Below the pieces are notes generated by a model. That model worked only from the letters and a program-made list of their open reading frames with translations. It ran no database searches and was not told where the DNA came from. A stretch of 64,000 nucleotides of DNA from Bryoerythrophyllum caledonicum (taxonomy: Eukaryota; Streptophyta; Bryopsida; Pottiales; Pottiaceae): positions 20,991,406 through 21,055,405 of the forward strand of contig OZ020514.1 of assembly GCA_963971425.1 (NCBI GenBank), written 5' to 3'. Positions 55,040 through 64,000 of this stretch are shown here, piece after piece. Numbering within the stretch: position 1 is the first letter of the stretch; every line of letters starts with the position of its first letter. The position numbers were made by a program, and so were the translations under genes.

Positions 55040-58000
55040 GGAAAGCTTACCACACTTGCAATCAGTAATTTCGTCCCTCCAAACAGCTGGACAACTGCCT
55101 CCCCTCTCTTGCAGAACAACTCCTGGACCTTGATGAAGAACTCCATCCTCAACTTGTTCATGTTCATGGAGTACGCCAGCTCGTTGTACTTGCAAAGCTT
55201 GGTGTGCAACACATGCTCCGGAGCTGCGTAGGTCTTCTTCACGGCCGGGATCTGCGTAAGCTCTTTTTTGAAGAGAAACATGAGACAAACAAGGTCGAGA
55301 GCGTTGTTGCTCTTTGGCGCAAATCTCCCCAAGTGCTCGTTCTTGAAGGGAAGATACTTCAATTGCAGCACACCGTATGCATGGCACAACGACAGGCCCT
55401 CAGCAAACGCTATCACTTGAAGGTGTGACTGTTCGTCGCCACAAATGAAGAGCCAAGCTGGAAGATCAGTAAGGGGGGGCTGCCCTTTTGATGCGAACAT
55501 CGCCATGAACTCGTCGAAGAAGGACTTCTCCAACGACGACATTGCCTTCCCTGAGAAACCAGGGATATTGCGGAAGTCGATGATGCCGAGCTTCACGTTG
55601 CAGCCCATGTTGCGCCAGGAATCGGAAGGCCACGTCCCGAGCGAATTCGTCGCCGCCTTGTACGAACGAAAGTGCAGGGCTCCCTAAGGTGGAATGAACC
55701 ACGATCGCACATCGAGGAAGACTCTGAAGAACTCCTTAGCATACGGAGAGAGATCTTCACATTTGCAGTTGCGAAACTGCGTTTGCCTCGAGTTGGCGTA
55801 GTACAAATCTGGTGGACCCCAATCCAAGAGGGCACGCTTTGAGGCCTTGCTGATGTTGTAGTCCTTGTTAAACTTCCGCCACTTGCCCCGACTGTATGCT
55901 CCATCATTGTTGAAGAGGCGCAGCTCCGGCCTGATCACTTGAAGCTTCATTCGAGCGACCTCCTTCCTCTTCCTTCGATTGACTCAGTCCCGGGCGCTGT
56001 AGCTATCCTCCAGCACAGATTGCGGCTCCTTCACAACCTCCTTAGGATAAGGTAGTTTTCGCGATGGCCCTGATTGATTTAGAATGTGCTAACACAATTT
56101 TGCGTGATCAGCCTCGGTTATGTTGCCGAAAAGTTTGAAGAACTCGCGAGTCAGAACTCCATCCTTCTCAGGCATCCAAGACTTGACGTCCTTGAACTTT
56201 GCCAAGGGCGACGATGTCGAATCGACATTGATGAGGTCGCCATGTGCCGCCGAAGAGATGACATCAGACCGGAGTTTGAAGGTCTCATTGGTCGAGGTGA
56301 TGATCTTCACCTCGTTTGTAATCGAGAGCTCCTTTGCCTTTCCGGCTTTCTTGAGCGTTGCCTGGCTCTTTGCAATGTCGATCATTGCGAAGCGCTCACG
56401 AACCGCGTTAAGAAATGGGTGCGTAGAATATAAATAGGGTCGATTTAGTTTACAAATACAGCAGAAAATAAACATGTCCAGTAGGGTCCGGAAACTGCAA
56501 GTTAGCTCGAGTCGAGCTAACTTGCAACCTGAGAGTATTCAATGTAAGCGATTTCAAGTTATATACAACACTATATAGATAGTCAGCAAACATGCCCTTT
56601 AACTCGAGTCGAGCTAACGTGCATGACCTTGGTTAAGATATATTACCTCAAACTTCTTGTCATTGGCAATCTCCACTGCCGTTCTCCGTCCTGACCTATG
56701 AGACCCGCGAATGCCCGCGCCGGAGTGCTTCGACATCGATCTCCCAGCTTGGATCCACAAAGCCCGAGAGCCGAGGATATTGGTTGCCCACGTCGGCTTG
56801 AATTGGACCAAGTGATTCACGCGATTGTAATACGCGGAAATCTTCCTCAGCTTCTCCGGATCCTTCGTCCACACAATGTAACACTGCCATGTTCGGAAGT
56901 GCCTTCTCATAACCTCCGGGACGTTGCTGTTAATCATCGCCTTCGATGCTGCAACGTTGTGCTGCCCGTTGATGATATAGTAGTCACAGCCGTTGAGCTC
57001 CTCAACTGTCGTTGGCATAGCATTGAGCTTCGGCATGACGCAGAGAGTCTGCTTCTGCGTCTTGTCGGGCATTTCGAGGTAATCATGCATCAACTCGTCC
57101 ATGCCCCGAGGTTCAAATGCACGGATCGTCCACTTCGGCGGTGCATTATGCAGCCTCATCACGTCAAGCTCGAACTTCTTCTCTCTCCTTCCCTCGAGAA
57201 AACAGCTCTGACACTCCATCCAAAATTTTTGGTAAATCTGTTGGACGTTGTTGTAGTCGATTGTCTTTCCAAACCCGAGCGCTTGAGGAAGCTCCGAGAG
57301 TGCAGAGGCCATTGAATTGGCCAACTCCTCTTCTAATACAAGCTTCGTCTTCTTTTTGGAAGAGGTCTCCGGCTTCTTGGCAGCTGAGCGCTTCTAGACG
57401 GGGGAAGCAGACAGCGTGTTGCGCAGGGTGCTTCGACTTGTTCTTGCACCTGGTGTTCTAACCGGTAGCGAAGCTTGACTCAACTCCTGGCTACCGGTTA
57501 TGGCCCCCAAAACTATCAAAATTTCTATCGGGCGCCTCCCCGCGATATTTTTTGCCTTCTCAAGAGCGGCAAAGGTATTCATTTTCGATAGAATGACGCG
57601 GAGTTTATTCGCTACAGCCTTTGCTTTCAGCGGCTGACCACTACTAGTCTCCCATTTCTTAAGCAAGATTTTGTGGTCCACCTGAGCCACTATATCATCA
57701 AATTTAGACCCCCTAAGAGAATTGACTAAATCGTGGATACAGAATGGAGATGAAACATTGTTCACTACAATAGTAAACAATAAGGCTCTACGGACTCAGT
57801 TGTTGTCTCACACGACAACTTAACGTGATCGTTATCTTCGTGGACAACATCAGTAATCCTGGTCGAGAAGTCGATGTGTTGGGGTTCAACGATATCACCA
57901 GCGAAGGTCTGACCAAACACAAGATTATCGGTATAGGTGGCCCACAGAAGCGTCCACTTCAATGTCATTGAAGGGTCCTTGAGCTTCCAGCAATCCAAGT

Positions 58001-58118
58001 GGTTGTTGTCGTCCCCATCGTCATCATCAAGGTCGACGGGCTTTGGCTGGAAGAAGTGCTGCAGCTGAGTCACCATCTTATCCCCCTCAGATCTGCACAC
58101 ACACGAAACAGAGCACAA
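55040..58118 (-). pseudogene. ParB-like plus possible DNA-methyltransferase-like protein, cassette B
   Basis: After an acceptor-like GTGTGCAG, the exon from about 58097 reads MVTQLQHFFQPKPVDLDDDD and DPSMTLKWTLLWATYTDNLV. A frame change at about 57770 leads to SLRGSKFDDIVAQVDHKILL. A TAG at 57394-57396 precedes KRSAAKKPETSSKKK. The ParB-like core (57324-56640) has WTIRAFEPRGMDELMHDYLE and DYYIINGQHNVAASKAM, then ISAYYNRVNHLVQFKPTW. After an intron, one frame (56475-55030) runs through three stops: GVLTREFFKLFGNITEADH, LLDWGPPDLYY, AWLFICGDEQSHLQVIAFAE, and FCKRGEAVVQLFGGTKLLIA. The last pieces suggest a beta-class N4/N6 methyltransferase (motif IV first, FxGG motif I last), but DPPY is not intact. 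Phage and bacterial proteins fuse ParB-like and methyltransferase domains in this order. Confidence 0.5.
56497..56622. repeat. two region-B palindromes in the intron after the ParB-like exon
   Basis: GCAAGTTAGCTCGA, G, TCGAGCTAACTTGC at 56497-56525 is a perfect palindrome with altered arms (GTTAG for TTTAG on both sides, a compensated change). The second, at 56594-56622, is TTTAACTCGAGTCGAGCTAA. Confidence 0.95.
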
Positions 58119-58160
58119 ATATTAAATTGCTTAAATGATCATCCAATTAGGACGGAGAGG

Positions 58161-58193
58161 TTACAATTTAGCTCGACTCGAGCTAAAGTGTAA
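58161..58193. repeat. region-B palindrome
   Basis: TTACAATTTAGCTCGA, C, TCGAGCTAAAGTGTAA, with one mismatch in the arms. It lies just upstream (minus strand) of the exon at 58.1 kb. Confidence 0.95.
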
Positions 58194-58272
58194 CCAAATA
58201 CATAGTATGTCAATTATACTCTGCAACAAAACATAGTCATTTGAAATTTTTCCCTAGACCCTTTCAATCAAT

Positions 58273-58954
58273 TCATGCCTACTTCTCGTTCAACTCCCTT
58301 AAACTTTGGAAAAGCTTACAAACCGATCCAATCACTCACGAACCTCACTCTTCAAGATTCTCAAGTGGTTGGAGCGGGGCTGAAGCTCTTGCAAGATTTA
58401 TGAGAGGTGAACGAAAAGTAGACATGAATTGAGATACTAGACATCAATTACACATCGGTTAACATTGCCATTAAATCAAATCATGCCTACTTCTTGTTCA
58501 ACTCCCCGAACCGTGGAAAAGCTTACGAACCAATCCAATCACTCACGAACCTTAGGCTTTGAGGTTCTCAAGTGGTTGGAACGGGACTGAAGCTCATTCA
58601 CGATTCGGGAAGCTGAACGAGAAGTAGACATGAGTTGAGATACTAGACTGCAATTACATGATGGTAACATTGTTGAATTCATACAAATGCTTCATCTTTA
58701 GCTCGATTTGAGTTAAAGTGTTATAACATTGAATGTATATCAGTATAGCTCTTAAACATTAAATATTCCTTTGGAGGCTCTGTTAGACTTTTTTATTCAA
58801 TTCATGCCTACTTCTTGTTCAACTCCCGAAACTGTGAAAAAGCTTACGAACCGATCCAATCACTCACGAACCTCAATCTTTGAGGTTCCCAAGTGGTTGG
58901 AGCGGGACTTAAGCTCATGCACACTTGTGAGAGGTGAACAAGAAGTAGACTTGA
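58273..58954. repeat. three copies of a 155-bp unit with inverted ends
   Basis: Units at about 58273-58428, 58481-58633 and 58802-58954. Each begins TCATGCCTACTTCTTGTTCA (or close) and ends with the approximate reverse complement TGAACAAGAAGTAGACTTGA. Interiors share CCAATCACTCACGAACCTCA and AAGTGGTTGGAGCGGGACT. They look like small MITEs multiplied within the same intron. Confidence 0.85.
58695..58720. repeat. region-B palindrome, variant
   Basis: CTTTAGCTCGATTTGAGTTA followed by AAGTG, between the second and third 155-bp units. Confidence 0.75.
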
Positions 58955-59049
58955 GTTGGCTCATCGATATCATCGGTAAAATTTACTTTTGGAATGTTTT
59001 TAGGTCTGAAAGTAGAGGTGTTTGAGATGTGGTTTAGGTCCTTTGTTTT

Positions 59050-59540
59050 ACACTTTAGCTCGATTCGAGGTAAAGTGTGATGGCTTTGATGATTAGAAAG
59101 TTTATTTTTTTTGAGTACTTTGGGTTTGAGAGTTGTTAATATTATCAACTTAACTTGAGCCGGGCTTTAGCGCGACTATAGATGCATTCAATGATACATT
59201 TTAGCTTGAGTCGAGCTAATGTGCGAAAAAAGATGCACTGGTCCTGTACATTTCAGCTCTACTGAAGCAGAAGTATACTAGTCTAGTGCATCTCTTTTCG
59301 CACATTAGCTCCACTCGAGCTAAAGTAGAGCCAATAGTGTGTACTGTAGGCTATACTTTAGCTCGAGTCTAGCTTAAGTGAGCCAGCAGTGCACACAGCT
59401 CGCCCCACTTTAGCTCGAGTCGAGCTAAAGTGCTGCCAATAGAGCACACTTTAGGCCCCACTTTAGCTCGACTCGAGCTAAAGTGGAGCCAACAGTGTGC
59501 TCTATTGGCCACACTTTAGCTCGGCTCGAGCTAAAATGTG
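59050..59540. repeat. array of region-B palindromes in the 5' intron
   Basis: Copies at 59050-59078, 59196-59225, about 59246-59280 (degenerate), 59301-59327, 59352-59380, 59405-59432, 59458-59485 and 59511-59540. The last six are spaced 51-55 bp apart with alternating short spacers such as GGAGCCAACAGTGTGCTCTA. Central bases vary between C and G. The array lies in the intron between the small exon at 59645-59702 and the exon at 58.1 kb, the same place as the 12-unit array in cassette A. Confidence 0.95.
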
Positions 59541-59644
59541 TTGAATGAATGCTGATTTTATTACAGTTTGTGCATAATTGTCTTCCGTCTTATGATATTT
59601 AAGGCGTAGGGTTTAGGGCTCCTAGGTGTGAATATAAATTTTAC

Positions 59645-59702
59645 CTTTCAGCCTTTGATGATGAAATGTAATCCCAGTACTTTTCTGCTGGAACTAGACC
59701 CC
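59645..59702 (-). CDS. candidate small 5' exon of the ParB-like gene B
   Basis: On the minus strand CTTGCAG precedes the exon and GTAAAATT follows it, giving 58 bases. One frame is open: GLVPAEKYWDYISSSKAE. It resembles the SAGVPPE segment of the first exon in cassette A. The other two frames have stops. It lies 5' of the palindrome array. Confidence 0.45.
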
Positions 59703-60260
59703 CTGCAAGAACAATAACAAACCCACATAGACAATGAATCAACAAATCACTCTATACCAAAACCAGAAAACAACAACATGCACACAGAAAATACAACCAC
59801 ACAGAAGCAATCAGTATGCAAAACCACAGAGAAAACTTAACATAAAGCAGTACATTGAACATTCAACACATTGAACGTTTCAACATATTGAACGATTCAA
59901 CACATTCAACAATGAACACATCGAATTCAGCACATTCAAGACAAAGCAGCACATTCAAAGCAACACATTGAAACCAAATTTTAAATAAAAAACCGAACTA
60001 GCATCAACACTATGACAAAAAATAGCACCAATTCCACAAAACAACAATCCACACACGCACTCACAGAGAGAAACTAAGAGCAATGCAGACATAACAAATG
60101 CCTGAAGAGAAAAAAATGAATCATACAATCAGAGCAAACAACAAACACCAAACAACATGATTTCACCAAACAGAAAACCAGAAAATACGAAACAACAAAC
60201 ATAAATTCACCAAACCAGAAAAACGAGAAAACAATTGTGGAAGCAAACAATCTGTACACA
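59703..60260. other. CA-rich simple-sequence intron or 5' region
   Basis: On the plus strand rich in ACA, CACA and AACA; phrases such as TTCAACACATTGAAC recur at 59860-59960. No coding block. It is likely an intron (minus strand, T/G-rich) between a 5' leader near 60.3 kb and the exon at 59.7 kb. Confidence 0.4.
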
Positions 60261-60860
60261 TACCTCTAAGTGTCGAAAATCTTCCTCTGCTTCTTGTTCT
60301 TCCTCCTCGTTCGAAATTCACGTCAATCCTTCACAGCTTCATGCGTTTCTATCTCTACGTGCTTGAAAACTCACACAATTCTAACCCTCACTTCCTACAA
60401 ACCCTATCAGCAGAAAACCTAAGCCTACACGTTTTGGAGAACGTGCGCAACAAACCCTAATAGAAACTCTATCAAAAGTGCTCCTACTCCAACAAACTCA
60501 ACAATACTCTACACGAACAGAAGCGCAACACCATCACGAGCGCAACATGAAAACGAGCGCAACACGAACACAAGCGCTGCACGAGCGCGAGCGCAAGACA
60601 AACACGAACACGAACACAAAGATGAACACAGACAGGAACACAAAGAGGAACACGCACAAGATTACATAAAGGAGAGAGAAAAAGAGAGGGCGCGGCCCAA
60701 TTCCAGACCCTACACATCTTCTCGCCCAAACCCTAAGCCGTGAGGACGGCTCCTATTGCCGCGAGGATACCCTCGGGATACCCTCGGGATCGCCGCAATA
60801 CCCTCGCGATGCTCCCTCTGATATCGAGGTAATACCCTCGGGTATTATGGTGGATGCACT
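60261..60860 (-). promoter_or_regulatory. probable 5' leader and promoter region of cassette B
   Basis: A donor-like CTTAGAG followed by GTATGTG at about 60266 marks the end of a minus-strand leader. Upstream is a microsatellite of CGAACAC, CGAGCGC and GAACACAAAGA phrases (60500-60665). Then comes a GC-rich patch (60735-60850) with four copies of ATACCCTCGGG, ending in the palindrome AATACCCTCGGGTATT (60830-60846). No TATA box is assigned. Confidence 0.35.
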
Positions 60861-60864
60861 AACT

Positions 60865-61525
60865 TTTTTAGAGATTTTTATACATTTTTTACTTTTCGAT
60901 GTTCAGTTTGATTTTGGCTTTTTGCACAATTTCCATTTCATTTTTAACAAAAGTTAAAGCTTCTCGTAATTTAGGTTTTATACACATTTACAATTTCTCT
61001 ACTTCTAAGTTTCCAAGACAATTATTTTTGAGCCTAAATTACTACAAATTTGTATATTCTGATGCAATGATTGGGAGTCAAAGAAAATATAATATTTCCA
61101 ATTTCAAACATATGATCTCATTTAAGACTTACATATTCACATATTCTTCATAATACACAAACTTTGATTGCACGGACGTGAACAACTCATGTGTTTAGTG
61201 TTGAAAATAGGATTAAAGTGCTTGGTTTTCTTTCATGCTCTGAGTGGATTAGCTCGCTTTCACTAGACACAATTCCAATGAGTGCATTACACAAGGTGTA
61301 AATTCATTACCATCGTTATACATAAGTTCCTCCTACACCAGTTATTAGATGTTGGAGAGGAGTGAAGCACATTTAAAATAGTTCTAACAATACGATTTAA
61401 GATTCTATTACTTTGAATTCCAATTTTCCTTTTTTGTGACTTTGATATTTTTTACTATGGGAATCAAACAGACTATTAGTATGTTAAGACCACATCTTTC
61501 AGTAGTATAATTTTAAAATAAATGC
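60865..61525. other. AT-rich intergenic DNA
   Basis: An 84-codon plus-strand frame (60899-61153) has no recognisable motif. Nothing else is supported. Confidence 0.5.
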
Positions 61526-61527
61526 CG

Positions 61528-61630
61528 GTGCACACTTTAGCTCTATTGGAGCTAAAGTGTGCATATTTTCTTTTTAGTTCCCTACATTTAGTGATGTTGC
61601 ACACTTTAGCTCTGATAGAGCTGAAGTGTG
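61528..61630. repeat. two region-B-type palindromes 69 bp apart
   Basis: GTGCACACTTTAGCTC-TATTG-GAGCTAAAGTGTGCA at 61528-61563, and GCACACTTTAGCTC-TGATA-GAGCTGAAGTGTG at 61597-61630. The arms are longer than in the array, and a five-base loop that differs between copies replaces the GACTC/GAGTC centre. Confidence 0.9.
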
Positions 61631-61720
61631 AATTTTTTCTTTTTATTTCACTTCATTTTGCTTTAGTATGTTAAACTTTAGTATATTTGCTTTAAGTGTA
61701 ACAATACAATTAGTGTAGTT

Positions 61721-61968
61721 AGAGCATCTCTACCCTTGACGGGGAATTTTCCACGCCAATAGGAGACGTGCCCAAGTTTGAGAGGACGGGAGAGGGGTTA
61801 CCCTTTCCCTCCCGCACTCGTCTTGGAATTGGCTACTCTAGGGAAACGCCAGTGCTCGACGATGTCGCCATCGTTGGCCTATTTTTCTTTATGTTTTTTT
61901 GATTCCCTCGTGTCATTACATGATTGGACACATTCTCCCGGACCCTCTACCCCGATGGAGATGCTCTT
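61721..61968. mobile_element. small MITE-like element, 248 bp
   Basis: The ends AGAGCATCTCTACCC and (reverse strand) AGAGCATCTCCATCGGG form a 14-16 bp imperfect inverted repeat. AGAGCATCTCCA-type ends are common in plant MITEs. No target duplication is clear. The 65-codon frame inside has no family resemblance. Confidence 0.65.
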
Positions 61969-61974
61969 TTTCTA

Positions 61975-63160
61975 GTACACTATTTGTCAACAAGTTGGCA
62001 ATTAGTTTTAGCCGCCATTGTCATTAATATTATCCTTCATTTGTCCACCTACTGCACTTCATTTTGTAATAGCCCTCAATCAAAACCCTACCATAGCACA
62101 CAAATTTGTTACTTCATAAATAGTGTCAGCTCAGAATCTTCTGCCAACCACTCGCCATGCATTTATTCTTCTTGTCTCATCTTCAACCTCAAATTCTTAT
62201 CGTCTTAATCACAACTATTTCCATTCTTTTGTCTTGCATTTCTTTTACATTATTTAGGAATATCTAATGAATATTTAATGTATAATCATATATTTAGCCT
62301 ATAACTAATGACTTCAAAATGATTTTTTATAGAATAGTTAATGTCTATTTGTATACCTGTAACTTTTATGAACAGTTAAAGAATATTTAAATATTATTTA
62401 ATGAATCTTTAGAGTTTTAAAAGTATATTATATGACAGTTTCATTAATATTTGTATATTTGTATATTTAAGGATTATTTATAGAATATTTAATGTATTGT
62501 TAATGAATACTTAATGAATACTTAATAAATTTCAAATGTTAAATCAACGTGTATCTGCATATTCAATGAGTATTTAATGAATATATACTGAATATGTAAT
62601 GCACATTGAATGCATATGTGATCAATATCTAATGAATGTTTTATTTGTATTTCAATATTTATTGTATGTTGAAGTATTTCCCTTCTCTAATATTCCTTTC
62701 TTTTCTCACTTTCGTTACCAAAAGAATGTTCTTATTTTTCCAATCTTCTACTTGTAATTTCATTTTCCCTTCATGTGTACATCATACTTTGTCCAATTTT
62801 TGAGATTTTCCTTTTCCTCCATACCTACGTCCTATTATTCTCAAGCTCCTTCTTGCAAATTCTTGTTTTCCTACATGCACTCAACCCTTCTTTACTTTGA
62901 TGCTCAAGATGTAATCAAATCATTATTAAGGTTTCAGACATTTTTTGTCCACAATTAAAAAACTTTATGTTCCACTATTTACTAGGATTGACATTTAGTG
63001 TAGTAGTTAACATTTAGTGTAATATAGATTTGTCACTACACTTATTGTAAATTCTACAATTAGTGTATGGATTCCCATTTAGTGTCCACTACACTAGAAG
63101 CCATCTTGTGTGTACTGGAGCTACATAGTGCAATTTTGCTTTATAATCCACTCCATTTAG
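61975..63160. other. AT-rich DNA with TTTAATGAATATT-like runs
   Basis: Between about 62260 and 62660 the sequence is a degenerate repeat of TAATGAATATTTAATG-like phrases. At 62995-63090, ATTTAGTGTA phrases recur. No gene. Confidence 0.5.
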
Positions 63161-63166
63161 TGATGG

Positions 63167-63270
63167 TGCACAATTTAGCTCTAGTAGAGCTAAACTGTGC
63201 GTGTTTTCTTTTTAGTGCACTGCACATAGTGATGGGGCACACGTTAGCACTACCAAAGCTAAAGTGTGTG
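63167..63270. repeat. two region-B-type palindromes 69 bp apart
   Basis: GCACAATTTAGCTC-TAGTA-GAGCTAAACTGTGC at 63167-63200 and GCACACGTTAGCAC-TACCA-AAGCTAAAGTGTGTGC at 63236-63270. The period and spacer style (TTTCTTTTTAGT, CATAGTGATGGGGC) match the pair at 61.5 kb. Confidence 0.9.
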
Positions 63271-63279
63271 CACACACTC

Positions 63280-64000
63280 CATTTAGTTCATTGCACGTAG
63301 TCATGGGGCACACCTCTACTAAAAACCGATCTGATGAATGTGCAATCTGTATTTCCATTTCTTCAAATAATCATTTTGAACTCCGTACTTCTCTCTATGG
63401 TTAAGTATTTCACAAGGTGAAATAGAAATCTTTTGAATTTTAAAAGGATTTTCAAAATATGTAGAACAAAAATCTCCAATAGTAATATTAAAAAGCCCAA
63501 AATTATGACTTCTCCTAGGCTTCAGTGGACATGAAGTCTAAGTATTCTTGGTACCCTAAATCAATAATATGTGACAATGTGTGAAAATGTATGAATTGGG
63601 ATATAATCTTATATTTCACTAGAAAAATAACATGTTTTTCCACAAAATCAAACGTTCTAATATTACTTTTATGTATTGAAATTATCACATTCCGTAGTGT
63701 GTCATAGCAAAAGGTTTTTAAGTTGCTCCACGTGTCGGCAATCGAGAAGTTCCTCTTCTGGATAGCATAACTTTTATTGAAGACGTTCAATGAGAAAATA
63801 AATTACTTAGAAATATGCCTCATGACTTCTATCATCCTTCTACAAAAGTTTTGAGAATTTAAAATATAATTTGCGACCACTGAAACGTGCTCAAAAACTA
63901 ATTATTCTTTTTTTGCATGTATAAATAAATTTAAAATTACTTACATTATGAACATTAAATTATGTATGATGCACTAAGTGATACACTTTGAATAAGTTAT
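63280..64000. other. AT-rich DNA to the window end
   Basis: Only a 91-codon minus-strand frame (63790-63515) without known motifs. GTGACAATGTGTGAAAATGT (63570) resembles a phrase inside the TTAA MITEs (25.79, 28.09 kb), so a diverged MITE fragment may lie at 63.4-63.9 kb. Confidence 0.4.

Noticed and set aside
53938-57315. Long plus-strand frames over cassette B (for example 56698-57315)
   Set aside because: These are shadows of the minus-strand coiled-coil and ParB-like exons, as expected of locally GC-rich coding DNA.
15420-57396. Reassigned stop codons (all three stops used as sense)
   Set aside because: TAA, TAG and TGA all interrupt frames, but several fall at conserved Trp, Arg, Gln or Cys positions with no consistent meaning. 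Frameshifts and a lost splice donor accompany them, so decay is simpler.
58079-58118. PCNA-binding (PIP) box in MVTQLQHFFQPK
   Set aside because: The spacing between Gln and the two Phe residues is too short for the Qxx(h)xx(a)(a) pattern.

Overview
The window looks like repeat-rich nuclear DNA from a green-lineage eukaryote, probably a streptophyte such as a charophyte alga or bryophyte; the exact organism is a guess. The evidence is AT-rich sequence with spliceosomal introns, a plant-specific SUVR-type histone methyltransferase gene at 40.9-42.3 kb, degenerate plant-type telomere repeats (CCCTAAA-like) at 13.3-13.7 kb, and abundant DNA transposon and retroelement debris. There is a 200-base assembly gap at 24641-24840. 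I see no rRNA, tRNA or CRISPR. Almost every recognisable gene carries in-frame stops or frameshifts, so most calls are pseudogenes or decaying mobile-element genes.

Region A (about 3.2-19.1 kb) holds a minus-strand gene cassette. In transcription order it contains a short 5' exon, a ParB-like domain with a GQH-x3-A motif, a possible DNA-methyltransferase-like tail, an acidic Ser/Asp-rich part, and two FCP1/NLI-type HAD-fold domains. Diverging from it on the plus strand is a DUF7869-type transposase-like gene. Both halves are peppered with one 20-bp palindrome, GACCGGAGGATCCTCCGGTC, found in nearly every intron or inter-exon gap. It also forms a 12-unit array with a 66-bp period in the first large intron of the ParB-like gene.

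Region B (about 49-63.3 kb) holds a second minus-strand cassette with the same gene order: ParB-like, methyltransferase-like, coiled coil, acidic part, FCP1-like HAD. Its gaps carry a different palindrome (CACTTTAGCTCGA, C or G, TCGAGCTAAAGTG), which also forms an array in the equivalent 5' intron. Two paralogous cassettes, each with its own private palindrome in matching positions, are the most striking thing in the window.

Between them, 19-24 kb is T-rich DNA followed by a degenerate minus-strand gene of unknown function. The 24-29 kb stretch holds TTAA-flanked MITEs nested in a duplicated Ty3/gypsy integrase fragment, and 31.6-34.3 kb holds a decayed hAT transposase. The 36-48 kb stretch holds a RING-like gene, the SUVR-type SET gene, and a minus-strand transposase-like pseudogene with VDFAENY and GTGHGKGE motifs. 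Other repeats are a 611-bp element present twice with 4-bp target duplications, a foldback element at 49.2-50.2 kb, three 155-bp inverted-terminus units at 58.3-59.0 kb, and a perfect 25-bp inverted repeat inside coding sequence at 8.5 kb.
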